Origin: Lusitaniella coriacea LEGE 07157
Lineage (GTDB): Bacteria > Cyanobacteriota > Cyanobacteriia > Cyanobacteriales > Spirulinaceae
Direction of reading: 5' to 3'
Assembly (NCBI RefSeq): GCF_015207425.1
Contig: NZ_JADEWZ010000001.1
Coordinates: 186,001 to 250,000 of the forward strand
DNA: 64,000 nt
A program made the translations under genes and the position numbers. Position 1 is the first letter of the stretch, and each line of letters starts with the position of its first letter. The notes beneath the pieces are model-generated. The model saw only the letters and a program-made list of their open reading frames with translations, searched no databases and had not been told where the DNA came from. Shown here one piece after another: positions 1-8,245 of the stretch.

Positions 1-68
1 AAATTGATAGATGCGGCACCGCCTGCCCAACTATTGCATCAACATCACTCTTGAGGAGGACTCCCCCA

Positions 69-1085
69 ATGCTGGCATACATCCTAGCAATCGCCGTCGG
101 TCTTGGTAGCTTTGCGTTTCTTATGGCAGCGTTCTTTTTCACAGAAGTCCATCGAAAAATTGACTTTCTTTGGAGTGGTGTCGGACTGTTTTACGCTTTA
201 GTCCTGTGGATTTGTGCCGGACGCATGACAGGGGGCGTTTTATTGGGGCAAACCGCAGCAGTCTCCCTTATCGTTGCATTAGGTTGGCAACTCCTCACCT
301 TACGCCGCGCCAAAACCCCTAGCGCAGAACAAACCGAAATTTCGCCGGAAGTCGAAGAAAAAGTCAAAGGATTTACCCCCGCTTCCATTTTTTCTCCGGT
401 TACAAAACTTTTTCGCAAACCTAAACCCACCTCAACACCTGCCGAACCCGTACAATCCGTTGCAACTCTCGTAGAACCCGAAATGGCGACAGAAGTTAAA
501 CCTGCGGATGTAAAAGAAGAGACGGCTGAATTCCCCGTAACCGAAACATTTGGTGCAGAGGAAGAAGCAATTGCAGAAAGCGACAGTCCAGAAATGACTG
601 AATCCCCCGCAATCGAAACATTTGGTACAGAGGAAGAAGCAATTGCAGAAAGCGACAGTCCAGAAATGACTGAATCCCCCGCAATCGAAACATTTGGTAC
701 AGAGAATGAAGTCATTGCAGAAAGCGACAGTCCAGAAATAGCCGAATCCCCCACAATCGAAACATTGGGTGCAGAGGAGGAGATAGAAGCAGAGAATACG
801 ATAACTGAACTCCCAGAGTCCGAGGAAGATAAAACTTCAGCCTCGCCAGAAGAAATAGAAGAATCAATCCCAGAAGGCGTTGTGTCTTCCGCAACGCACT
901 CTTCTCCCAATCCCCCCAAACCCCCAGCCGCCGATTTACTGGAAGCATCCCAAGAAGACAAAAAGCAAGGCAGCAGTCAGGGAACGCCAGTTGAGGAATT
1001 TGCCCCCGAAGTTGAACTCGCACCCTTTGCCGAACCGCCAGAGATGAACGACGCGGTTCCCAACGGTAAAGATGAGGAAAATTAA
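69..1085 (+). CDS. Ycf66-family membrane protein with repetitive acidic tail
   Basis: 338 residues. The first ~80 form three hydrophobic segments (about 1-24, 33-51, 58-78) and match what I recall of the Ycf66 family of cyanobacteria and plastids, whose function is unknown. The rest is a soluble, Glu/Ser/Pro-rich, probably disordered tail containing 24-residue tandem repeats of the type ETFGxEEEAIAESDSPEMTE. The ATG at 69 is preferred over the in-frame TTG at 51 because AGGAGGA (54-60) makes a strong ribosome binding site 8 nt upstream and lies inside the longer frame. Seen: membrane segments, repeats and RBS. Known: the family name only. The tail is probably fast evolving. Confidence 0.8.
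   Translation: MLAYILAIAVGLGSFAFLMAAFFFTEVHRKIDFLWSGVGLFYALVLWICAGRMTGGVLLGQTAAVSLIVALGWQLLTLRRAKTPSAEQTEISPEVEEKVKGFTPASIFSPVTKLFRKPKPTSTPAEPVQSVATLVEPEMATEVKPADVKEETAEFPVTETFGAEEEAIAESDSPEMTESPAIETFGTEEEAIAESDSPEMTESPAIETFGTENEVIAESDSPEIAESPTIETLGAEEEIEAENTITELPESEEDKTSASPEEIEESIPEGVVSSATHSSPNPPKPPAADLLEASQEDKKQGSSQGTPVEEFAPEVELAPFAEPPEMNDAVPNGKDEEN
542..829 (+). repeat. 72-bp in-frame tandem repeat in the Ycf66-like gene
   Basis: The block beginning CGAAACATT recurs at 542, 614, 686 and 758, exactly 72 bp apart. The first two units are almost identical in DNA and the fourth is diverged. The unit is a multiple of three, so copy-number change by slippage would keep the reading frame and vary only the length of the acidic tail. 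Confidence 0.9.
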
Positions 1086-1185
1086 CACATCAGTAGATTA
1101 GGATATTGCGTAGAGCGGACAATGCCCGTTAGCTAAAGATTATCGCTTTTTGAATTGCGTATTTCTGGCGGCGTAACGTGATAAA

Positions 1186-1208
1186 AGGGAACGGATTGAC
1201 CGTTCCCT
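1186..1208 (-). terminator. Hairpin terminator between convergent genes
   Basis: A perfect 9-bp stem AGGGAACGG/CCGTTCCCT with a 5-nt loop. Read on the minus strand it is followed by TTTTAT, which fits an intrinsic terminator for the leftward gene ending at 1292. It may also stop transcripts of the rightward gene ending at 1085. Confidence 0.65.
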
Positions 1209-1291
1209 AATTTACGCATTTGCTACCCGTGAATCCCAACAATTTAAAGATCGGGAGTTCTCATTTGTAGCGCTTGTTTTGCGATTTCACA

Positions 1292-1831
1292 CTAATTGAA
1301 GCGATAGCCTACACCCGCTTGGAAACTTACCGCATCCGCAGGGCTATTTTCGTAGGCATTGATGCCCCACTTCGCATCGCCGTAGACAACAACGCTGTCA
1401 AAAAATTCAGCTTCGCCACCAACAACAATAACGGGTGCATCGTCATTTCCCAGAGGAGTGGGTTGACCGTTTGCTTCGACAAAAGAATACCCCGCACCCA
1501 CGTAAACGTTAGCATTATCAGCAACTGCTTGGTCGTAGGACACAATGGGCATAATTGCGCTGGTTTCATCGCTAAAGAGAACCGCACCTCGAACAGAAAC
1601 CGGGGCATTAGGAATCGCAACGCGCCCTTGAATATTTCCGCCAAAGGTAGCTGCGTCTCCGGTTTGTCCGCCATTGGTTACGCCGGCAGAAACTCCCGCG
1701 CCAATATAGCTTGCATCGGTTCCAGGTTTATCCGCTTCCACTCTATAGGGATTTGCTGAAGCGGTTCCTGCCGATAAGACAATAGCAGAAAAAGCAGAAA
1801 GCGCGATCGCGGACTTTAGAAAACTCTTCAT
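1292..1831 (-). CDS. Secreted outer-membrane beta-barrel-like protein
   Basis: 179 residues. The N-terminus is a signal peptide (Lys, then a hydrophobic stretch, ending near TASA-NP). The mature part is rich in alternating Gly/Ala/Val/aromatic residues and ends in GVGYRFN, a terminal aromatic pattern typical of outer-membrane beta-barrels. I infer a small barrel of the OmpA/OprF-like superfamily and cannot assign a substrate. The ATG at 1831 is chosen because GAGG lies about 9 nt upstream, whereas the longer TTG start at 1846 has no site. It is alone in its transcript, with a hairpin terminator after the stop. Confidence 0.6.
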   Translation of the reverse strand: MKSFLKSAIALSAFSAIVLSAGTASANPYRVEADKPGTDASYIGAGVSAGVTNGGQTGDAATFGGNIQGRVAIPNAPVSVRGAVLFSDETSAIMPIVSYDQAVADNANVYVGAGYSFVEANGQPTPLGNDDAPVIVVGGEAEFFDSVVVYGDAKWGINAYENSPADAVSFQAGVGYRFN

Positions 1832-2175
1832 AATTTCCATCCTCAATAAGTAATATGTCTCAGATCGTTTGTTCCGTTTACAATGTCGTTTTCTGTCTCA
1901 ATAAGTTTCCAGATTTTTTGAGAACATAGAAACGAATCCAAAGAATCAAATTCATCCTCAATCATTCAAACAAGAGCAACTCTCTCAACTATTTAAGTGA
2001 AGTTTGTTACCTCTGATAGAACTTATGACCGTAGCGCCCGATTAAAGTTTCCTATTTCCTTCTATGAGTGGACTGTTTCTAAACTGTCACGTAATCTGAA
2101 AGGGTTTAATATTTGCCCCACAAGACTGATGCGGGAAGGGAGAGACACGGAGATGTGCAGAGATAGTTCGTTGAA
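1832..2175. other. Noncoding spacer upstream of the beta-barrel-like gene
   Basis: This 344-bp stretch must hold the promoter of the leftward barrel-like gene and the 3' flank of the FAD oxidoreductase. It is AT-rich. I see no RNA gene and no clear hairpin. A rightward open frame from 1997 overlaps the end of the oxidoreductase gene and resembles no protein I know. Confidence 0.4.
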
Positions 2176-4059
2176 TTATTTTCGCAATTTCAGCCCTTTG
2201 ATTTTTCTCAAAAAACCCTTCAAAATCCGTTGAATAAAAAACGTCCCACGTCCTACTGTTTGAGGAACCAACTGTTTTTCTTCCCCTTCTCTCTCAATCT
2301 CCCGCAACTTTTCTACCACTAGCCATCCCCCCGAAAAATTGCAAATTCCCCAAACCGCAATCTCTTGACCCTCAGCACAGCACTCCAGCTTTTGATTCAC
2401 CTCCGGACGCAGTGCAATCAGCGACCAACTTTTCTTCGCCGCCGTCCTATCCTTCAATTGCAACAAATAGCCCTTTTCCTTCAATCGCCGTAACGTCCCC
2501 TCATACCGTTCTCCCACTTCAACCTCGCTGGAAAAATCGCTGCGACGCAGGCAATTCCCATCCATCGGATAGGCATCGGGATTATCCAAATAGTAGCGCT
2601 GCCACTTCAGCCATTCCGGATGTTCTGGGGGCAAATTCAACAGCGGAACCACCGCAGCAGGCGCAATAGAATCTTGTAATAATGCCTCTTGCAACTCTCT
2701 GACGGGTAATTCTTGAGGCTGACAATTCCGTTCCACACACAACGCCGCAGCCATCCCCGCCGCTTGTCCGATATTCATCACCGTCGGTTGCAAGCGAGTC
2801 GAACCGTTGGCAATGTGAGACACCGAAATATTTTTCTCGCAAACCAGTAACCCTTCTGTCTCCATTGGGACGAGGGCATCGTAGGGAATCGTGAAAGGCG
2901 TTCCCGTCCATCGCCCACCCCAACGCATTGATTTAGGTCGTAAGGGGAATTTAACGCCGGGATAGTGATGGTCGTTGGCATAGTTGCCAAACGCAACCGG
3001 ACTCGCTTCTCCCCTCCCATTGCGCGGTAACGTTGCGACGCAGCCACCCGGTATGGGTAAAATTGATTCCTCAGTAACCGTTCCCCGCCCTTGTAAGCGG
3101 CGACTTTCTCGGTAGTAGGGGTGCAGAGCAAACGCACTTTTTGCAGCGTCCTGTGTGGGGAAAACACCCTCTGCTAGACCATAACGACGACCGAGTTGGG
3201 TTTGAATGAAATGGGCAAAACTTTGGGAGTGCCAGAGGGCTTCTTGGTGAAATTCTTCTCTCGCTGCTGGGGACTCAACCAAACGCCCGACTTTTTCCCC
3301 GTAGTCATTGCCGAATTTGGGCCAATTGATCATAAATAGACCCCCCGGCAAACGTCCGTAATTTAAGAATTTTTCCGCCCCATAGCCTTCCCACGCACCG
3401 ATAAATTGTTCTGGATGGTGGAGGGGAGGGGGTGTAATTTCCGGCGCTTGTGCGGATTCTCCATAATCTTTCAACAAAAATACCCAAGTGGGGGCTTGTA
3501 CGGGATAGCGTTCGGTTAAGGCATTTAATTCAGCAGGGGCGCTGGGTTCGTTGAATTCTTTTTGTAATTCCCAACCCCAACGATGGGGTATGTCTGCGAG
3601 GGCGAGTAAATCGCCAAGTTCGGTACCGTCGAGGATGATTTTTGCTGCAATTTCATACTCAGTAAAGCGAACCCCCGTCACTCGATTATCTTGCTTGAGA
3701 ACCTCTAGGGGAATTTGTCCTTGAATCCATCGCAAATTGGGCAATTGTTCGACCCATTGGGAAAAGATTGTTGCACCTGTGCGGGGATGATAGGTAAAGA
3801 GGCTCACCCAACTGTGGTTTAATCCTTCCGGTTGCTGTTGTTGTAAGGCGCGGATATAAGCACCCCAAAGCCCGGTTTGTAGGGCAGCGAGTTCGTTACC
3901 ATCGGGGGCGACAACGCCTGCACCAGTCAGCATTCCTCCCAACCAGGAAAATTCGCTCACAATGATGGTATTCGCACCGCGACGGGCGGCTTGGAGGGCT
4001 GCTGCGGTTCCTCCCGTTCCTCCACCCACAACGAGAACATCGGTTTTAAGTTGGAGCAT
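2176..4059 (-). CDS. FAD-dependent oxidoreductase
   Basis: 627 residues. The N-terminus carries a textbook Rossmann ADP-binding fold: strand DVLVVGGG, then GTGG, then an acidic end near IIVSE (residues 7-36). A second conserved block near SWLGGMLTGAGVV is typical of the FAD-dependent oxidoreductase family that includes fumarate-reductase-like and squalene-desaturase-like enzymes of unknown substrate. The last ~100 residues look like a separate small beta-rich domain. There is no signal peptide, so it is probably cytoplasmic. It is a single gene whose upstream region contains one copy of a promoter-like element also found at 5882. Substrate unknown. Confidence 0.75.
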   Translation of the reverse strand: MLQLKTDVLVVGGGTGGTAAALQAARRGANTIIVSEFSWLGGMLTGAGVVAPDGNELAALQTGLWGAYIRALQQQQPEGLNHSWVSLFTYHPRTGATIFSQWVEQLPNLRWIQGQIPLEVLKQDNRVTGVRFTEYEIAAKIILDGTELGDLLALADIPHRWGWELQKEFNEPSAPAELNALTERYPVQAPTWVFLLKDYGESAQAPEITPPPLHHPEQFIGAWEGYGAEKFLNYGRLPGGLFMINWPKFGNDYGEKVGRLVESPAAREEFHQEALWHSQSFAHFIQTQLGRRYGLAEGVFPTQDAAKSAFALHPYYRESRRLQGRGTVTEESILPIPGGCVATLPRNGRGEASPVAFGNYANDHHYPGVKFPLRPKSMRWGGRWTGTPFTIPYDALVPMETEGLLVCEKNISVSHIANGSTRLQPTVMNIGQAAGMAAALCVERNCQPQELPVRELQEALLQDSIAPAAVVPLLNLPPEHPEWLKWQRYYLDNPDAYPMDGNCLRRSDFSSEVEVGERYEGTLRRLKEKGYLLQLKDRTAAKKSWSLIALRPEVNQKLECCAEGQEIAVWGICNFSGGWLVVEKLREIEREGEEKQLVPQTVGRGTFFIQRILKGFLRKIKGLKLRK

Positions 4060-4140
4060 AGATCGAACTTTTTGTATTTCTGAACTCTTCTAGGAATACA
4101 ACCTTTTCCTGGAGGTTGGAAGGGTTTTGAGGGTTTCGCG

Positions 4141-4192
4141 CGCTAAGTCTTTTCGACTCGAAGATTGTACAATTAGGGCAAGACTCAATCCA
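4141..4192 (+). promoter_or_regulatory. Copy 1 of a duplicated promoter-like element
   Basis: About 50 bp nearly identical to 5882-5933: TAAGTCTTTTCGA, then a TTGTACAAT core with TACAAT as a plausible -10 box, then AGGGCAAGACTCAATCC. It points rightward, away from the FAD oxidoreductase gene, and no obvious rightward gene follows. It could drive a small transcript or be an ancestral copy. Confidence 0.5.
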
Positions 4193-4274
4193 ACATTCTG
4201 ACCTTTGACGCTTTACACTCAGCTATTAATGCTGAAGGCTGAATGCTTACAGAAGTTTTATAGCGCTACGCGAT

Positions 4275-4589
4275 GTCTCATGTGAACACCCTGAAACCCT
4301 TGCTAGGACAAGGGAACAGGGAACAGGGAATAGTTCAGGAAAAGGTAGTGATGCAAAGGTAATGATATTGCTACAGCACAATCGGCAATTTGCTTAGGTT
4401 TATCGTTACATCTTTAGGACTACCCAGGAAAATAGCGAACAGTCCTCACCCCGTCTCCCCGTCTCCCCGTCCCCATTTCTCCCGGTCACTGAGCGTATCG
4501 AAGTGCCGTCTCCCCGTCCTCTCTCCGTGTCTCCCACTCTCCCCATCACCGCGTCATCCCAAATCACAATTTAAATGCATAACGGCTTA
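4275..4589. repeat. Composite dispersed repeat, copy R1
   Basis: This gene-free stretch combines modules that recur elsewhere in the window: an end block (ATGTGAACACCCTGAAACCCTT), heptamer tracts of AGGGAAC (near 4310-4332), CCCCGTCT-type pyrimidine tracts (4443-4550), and a closing block (CACAATTTAAATGCATAACG) that runs into the stop codon of the leftward ABC ATPase gene. Confidence 0.7.
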
Positions 4590-5606
4590 TTTCATTGCCT
4601 GTTTTTTCTCCTTTTTGAGATCGCGACTTCCCGCCGCCGCTAACTCTTCATCCATGAGGGTGCGTCCAGTTGCGGCGAGATAAACATCATCGAGACTGGG
4701 ACGAGATTGAGCCATGCTGAAGATGGGCAAATCCATTTCTGTTAGGGTGGTTTCGATTTGACTTAAGGGATTGCTCTGCCGTTTTACGACTAAGTTGAGC
4801 GTATTCCCTTGAGCGGTATTCACAATAATTTCTTCGACAAAAGGTAGGGTTTGTAACTTGTCTTTTGCTTGTATTGCTTCTTCTTCGGCGGTAAATTCGC
4901 GAATGCGCAAGGTAACGCGATCTCCGCCAACGCGATCTTTGAGTTGGGAGGGGGTTCCTTCTGCAATAACGACACCGCGATCGATAATGGCTAAACGATC
5001 GGCTAGGGCATCAATTTCTTCTAAGTAATGACTGGTAATCAGTACTGTTGTCCCCGCTTCTCGCAGTTGTCGCAAGAAGTCCCACACCACAACGCGACTT
5101 TCGATATCTAACCCCACGGTGGGTTCGTCTAAAACGAGTAAATCCGGTTGGTGCAATAGTCCCGCTGCTAAGTCCAATCGCTTGCGCAGTCCGCCGGAAT
5201 AGGTTCCGGTTTTTTGTTCTGCATAGTCTGTCAAACCGAGGAGGGTCAGTAATTGCTCGATTCGTTCTTTCGCCGCAGCGCTGGGTAAATGGTAGAGTGC
5301 GGCTTGGAGTTGTAATAATTCTCGTCCGGTTAAAACTTTGTCTAAGGCGACTTCTTGGGCGATGTAACCGAGTCTGCGTCTTGCGAGTTTGGGTTGCGCG
5401 ATCGCGTCGATGCCACAGACTTCCACTTTACCCCCGTCCGGCTTGGTTAGGGTACACAAACAGCGAATGGTTGTGGTTTTTCCTGCGCCGTTGGGTCCCA
5501 AAAGTCCGAAAATTTCGCCGCGTTCGACTTTAAAGGAAATATCTTTAACCGCAGGGATGGAACCGTAGCTTTTTTTTAGGGTTTCAATTAAAACAGCCGC
5601 AGCCAT
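4587..5606 (-). CDS. ABC transporter ATP-binding protein, DrrA type
   Basis: 339 residues, cytoplasmic. All ATPase motifs are present: Walker A GPNGAGKT (37-44), signature SGGLRKRLDLA (137-147), Walker B LLVLDE (156-161), D-loop GLD (165-167) and switch His 193. The C-terminal ~100 residues form the extra domain of the daunorubicin-resistance (DrrA) subfamily, which pairs with an ABC-2 permease to export drugs or lipids. No permease gene is adjacent, so the partner must lie elsewhere. The stop codon falls at the boundary of a dispersed repeat. The exported substrate cannot be told from sequence. Confidence 0.85.
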   Translation of the reverse strand: MAAAVLIETLKKSYGSIPAVKDISFKVERGEIFGLLGPNGAGKTTTIRCLCTLTKPDGGKVEVCGIDAIAQPKLARRRLGYIAQEVALDKVLTGRELLQLQAALYHLPSAAAKERIEQLLTLLGLTDYAEQKTGTYSGGLRKRLDLAAGLLHQPDLLVLDEPTVGLDIESRVVVWDFLRQLREAGTTVLITSHYLEEIDALADRLAIIDRGVVIAEGTPSQLKDRVGGDRVTLRIREFTAEEEAIQAKDKLQTLPFVEEIIVNTAQGNTLNLVVKRQSNPLSQIETTLTEMDLPIFSMAQSRPSLDDVYLAATGRTLMDEELAAAGSRDLKKEKKQAMK

Positions 5607-5690
5607 ATTTTGTAAACAAATCTAAACAATATCTTCTTTTTATTGTAGAAGCTGAGGGAATTTCTGAATTACCAATTCCTAATTCACGTC

Positions 5691-5820
5691 TAATGTGAAT
5701 TACCTAAAACCCTTGCCAGGACGAGGGAAGAGGGAACAGGGAACAGGGAATAGGGAAGAGTAAGGAGAAATTACCGCAGAGTAAGGGTTTTAGCTTCTGA
5801 TACGCATTAAGCGTAATTCA
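5691..5820. repeat. Composite dispersed repeat R2 with inverted ends
   Basis: An 11-bp perfect inverted pair, CTAAAACCCTT (5704-5714) and AAGGGTTTTAG (5783-5793), is nested in an outer pair TGAATTA/TAATTCA (5696-5702, 5814-5820). Between them lie AGGGAAC/AGGGAAT heptamers. The whole resembles a small MITE-like or hairpin-forming element. It fills most of the 337-bp gap before the dioxygenase gene. Confidence 0.7.
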
Positions 5821-5881
5821 CCCAATCTTTTGACTTATGGTTGCAAAAATGGTGGAATTTCTTGATTTTGTGCGCGATCGC

Positions 5882-5933
5882 GCGTTAAGTCTTTTCGATC
5901 GGAGATCGTACAATGAGGGCAAGACTCAATCCT
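5882..5933 (+). promoter_or_regulatory. Copy 2 of a duplicated promoter-like element
   Basis: This is the near-identical partner of 4141-4192 (TTAAGTCTTTTCGA, core CGTACAATGAGGGCAAGACTC). TTAAGT and TACAAT are 18 bp apart, acceptable as -35 and -10 boxes. It sits directly before the GTG start at 5944, so it probably drives the dioxygenase gene. Confidence 0.55.
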
Positions 5934-5943
5934 CGCTCTTAAC

Positions 5944-6639
5944 GTGACCTCAATCGCATCCTACACAGAGCAAATTGAACGAGACGGATTTGCTTGCATT
6001 CCCAAAGTTTTGGATGAAGCCCAAATTTCAAAACTTAAAGAGGCATTGTACGCGATCGCGCGCGGAAATAAATCGCAACCTTATGGACTCCGCCGCCTCC
6101 TGGAGAAAGTTCCCGCAATCCGAAACCTTTGCACTCAATCCTGCATTCGCCATTGGGTAGAACCCATTCTTGGGGAAAATGCCTTTCCCGTTCGCGGACT
6201 TTTTTTCGATAAAACCGTTAATGCCAATTGGGGAATTCGCTGGCATCAAGATGTTACGATCGCGGTGCAACAGCGTTTAGAGGCTCCTGGATTTAGCCCT
6301 TGGTCGCAAAAAGAAGGCGTTTGCCACGTTCAACCCCCCCTCGAAGTTCTCGAAAAAATGCTCGCCTTGCGCGTTCACCTCGACGATACAGGCGCGGATA
6401 ATGGCTGTCTTTGGGTGGTTCCCGGTTCGCACCGTTGCGGACGTTTATCGCGCCAACAGGTTCAAAAATTAACAGAACGCGGCAATGCGCACCCCATTCC
6501 TCGTGGCGGAATCCTCGCAATGAAACCCCTACTCCTCCATTCTTCCCGCCGCGCCGCAACACCCCGCCATCGGCGCATTCTCCACCTTGAATTTGCGACT
6601 GAGGCACTTCCCCACGGATTGAAATGGTACGGTTCTTGA
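5944..6639 (+). CDS. Phytanoyl-CoA dioxygenase-like Fe(II)/2-oxoglutarate oxygenase
   Basis: 231 residues. The jelly-roll dioxygenase signature is visible: His101-x-Asp103 in RWHQD, a distal His199 in MKPLLLHSS, and an Arg about 10 residues later (R208 or R210) that would bind 2-oxoglutarate. The DNGCLWVVPGSH block is typical of the phytanoyl-CoA dioxygenase (PhyH) family. These enzymes hydroxylate small molecules or lipids using O2; the substrate here is unknown. The start is GTG at 5944, immediately downstream of a promoter-like element. It appears to be a single-gene unit. Confidence 0.8.
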   Translation: MTSIASYTEQIERDGFACIPKVLDEAQISKLKEALYAIARGNKSQPYGLRRLLEKVPAIRNLCTQSCIRHWVEPILGENAFPVRGLFFDKTVNANWGIRWHQDVTIAVQQRLEAPGFSPWSQKEGVCHVQPPLEVLEKMLALRVHLDDTGADNGCLWVVPGSHRCGRLSRQQVQKLTERGNAHPIPRGGILAMKPLLLHSSRRAATPRHRRILHLEFATEALPHGLKWYGS

Positions 6640-6716
6640 TATTCTCCCGACACTCCAGCTTGCGACGCGAGCGAGGCAACCTTCTTGAGTACTTACTGTC
6701 AACATAGGCTAGGATT

Positions 6717-7505
6717 TTGAGTAAAAAAAAGATAAAAAGAACGCACTCTTCCTACTTCCCCCTTCGAGAGATTGACGTGGAAACATGGCAAGTTCTTGGA
6801 GTTGGATTGGGATTGGCTCTTTTGCTAATAAGCATCCCGTTTTTAAACTTCATTTTTAGTTATCTTCTCATCGTTATTCACGAATTGGGTCATGCGTTTA
6901 CTGCTTGGATTTTTGGTTATCCAGCTATTCCCGCTTTTGACTTTATCTTTGGTGGCGGCGTAACTTCAATTGGCGATCGCGTGGGCGGTTTAGTCGTTTT
7001 CATTTACTGTTGCATTGCTTTCTTGTTGTACTCCGTTCGCTTTAATCCCTTTGCCTTAAAATTTTTGGGCGGATTGAGCCTGCTCTATAGCGTTTTCTCC
7101 TTTTTCCCAATTCACCGTAGCCTAAGAACTTTTATGGGGCATGGCTTTGAATTGATTTTTGCAGGAATCTTTCTTTACCGAGGAATAAGCGGTTTTGCTT
7201 GTCAGCATTCTGGCGAGCGTTCTCTCTATGCTATGCTCTCTTTTTTTACTGTTTTCAATAACTTTTACCTCTCTGGCAGCCTCATTTTTAGCGAGTCTGC
7301 ACGAGTGATTTATGAGCAAGGAAAAGGTGGAATTATAGATAGCGATTTCGTCGTTTTAGCAAATCAATTTCAGGTTAGTGTATCCTCAATCGCTGCTTTT
7401 TTTATACTCTGTTGCTTGATAACGCCCGCGATCGCGTTTTTGTTCTATTTCTATCGCAGTTGGTGGGGAGACATTCTCCTGAGAATTACGTCTAATGTGA
7501 ACTAA
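6717..7505 (+). CDS. M50-like integral membrane metallopeptidase homologue
   Basis: 262 residues, with about six hydrophobic segments. HELGH (55-59) within the second segment is the zinc motif of site-2-protease-type M50 peptidases. I do not see the second family motif (N-x-x-P-x4-D-G) that supplies the third zinc ligand, so activity is uncertain and it may be a membrane protein of another role. The start is TTG at 6717, weakly supported by AGGA just upstream; no better start is visible. The last codons and stop lie in a fragment of a dispersed repeat (7484-7502), suggesting its C-terminus was replaced or extended. Confidence 0.6.
   Translation: MSKKKIKRTHSSYFPLREIDVETWQVLGVGLGLALLLISIPFLNFIFSYLLIVIHELGHAFTAWIFGYPAIPAFDFIFGGGVTSIGDRVGGLVVFIYCCIAFLLYSVRFNPFALKFLGGLSLLYSVFSFFPIHRSLRTFMGHGFELIFAGIFLYRGISGFACQHSGERSLYAMLSFFTVFNNFYLSGSLIFSESARVIYEQGKGGIIDSDFVVLANQFQVSVSSIAAFFILCCLITPAIAFLFYFYRSWWGDILLRITSNVN
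7484..7502. repeat. Dispersed repeat fragment R8 inside a gene end
   Basis: AATTACGTCTAATGTGAAC matches the end block of the repeats at 5686-5702 and, in variant form, at 60247-60266 and 4275-4288. Here it encodes the last residues (TSNVN) of the M50-like protein. Confidence 0.6.
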
Positions 7506-7610
7506 AAAGAGAGAAGAACGCGCGATCGGTTTTTATACAATGAAATGACCGATTCTGATTCCAAGCTGGTAAATGGATAGCCGATGTTTTTTTAATGACT
7601 GGTAACTGAA

Positions 7611-8204
7611 ATGATTTCTCATCAAACCATTGCGGTCAATCTTCCTTCTTCGCTCAAACTGACCCTAACTTACGAACAGTTCGTGCAACTCGCGATCGCG
7701 AACCGAGATTTACAATTAGAACGAACCGTAACTGGAGAGTTAATCGTGAATCCCCCAACTGGAAGCGAAACGGGCAATCGAAATTCAGATTTAACCGGAC
7801 AACTTTGGCTGTGGAATCGCCAAGCTAAACTGGGCGTAACCTTTGACTCCTCAACCGGGTTTCACCTTCCCAATGGATCTGCTCGCGCTCCCGATGCGGC
7901 GTGGGTGCGCCAAGACAGATGGGATGCATTGACTCCAGAACAGCGTAAGGGTTTTGCCCCTCTTGCACCGGATTTTGTCGTAGAGTTGCGCTCGCAAACC
8001 GATCGAATCGAGTCGTTGCGAGACAAAATGAGAGAATATCAAGCCAATGGCGTTCTTTTAGGGTGGTTAATCGATCGCGCGCGCAAAGCAGTAGAGGTGT
8101 ACCGATTGGGTCAAGAGGTGGAAGTATTGGAGCATCCGATGAGTTTATCTGGGGAGAATATTCTACCGGGTTTTGTTTTAGATTTAACCGAGATTTGGAA
8201 CTAG
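7611..8204 (+). CDS. Uma2-family (DUF820) putative endonuclease
   Basis: 197 residues. The family block is clear: PDFVVELRS with D121, E125 and R127 (usually Lys), then a basic helix ending KMREYQANGV and GWLID. Uma2/DUF820 proteins have a restriction-endonuclease-like (PD-(D/E)xK) fold and are hugely expanded in cyanobacteria; their role is unknown. The start codon is the ATG at 7611, and no strong RBS is visible. It stands alone, 41 bp before the ABC importer operon, and could be co-transcribed with it. The Lys-to-Arg change at the last catalytic position is common in the family, so activity cannot be judged. Confidence 0.8.
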   Translation: MISHQTIAVNLPSSLKLTLTYEQFVQLAIANRDLQLERTVTGELIVNPPTGSETGNRNSDLTGQLWLWNRQAKLGVTFDSSTGFHLPNGSARAPDAAWVRQDRWDALTPEQRKGFAPLAPDFVVELRSQTDRIESLRDKMREYQANGVLLGWLIDRARKAVEVYRLGQEVEVLEHPMSLSGENILPGFVLDLTEIWN

Positions 8205-8245
8205 CCATCTCACATAGAGCAATGCAGGATTGAGGAGGAAGCTAA

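Noticed and set aside
191-961. Long leftward Ser-rich open frame opposite the Ycf66-like gene
   Set aside because: It is the reverse reading of the acidic repeats; the rightward gene has an RBS and family match.
1997-2233. 78-codon rightward open frame
   Set aside because: Overlaps the end of the oxidoreductase on the other strand and resembles no family.
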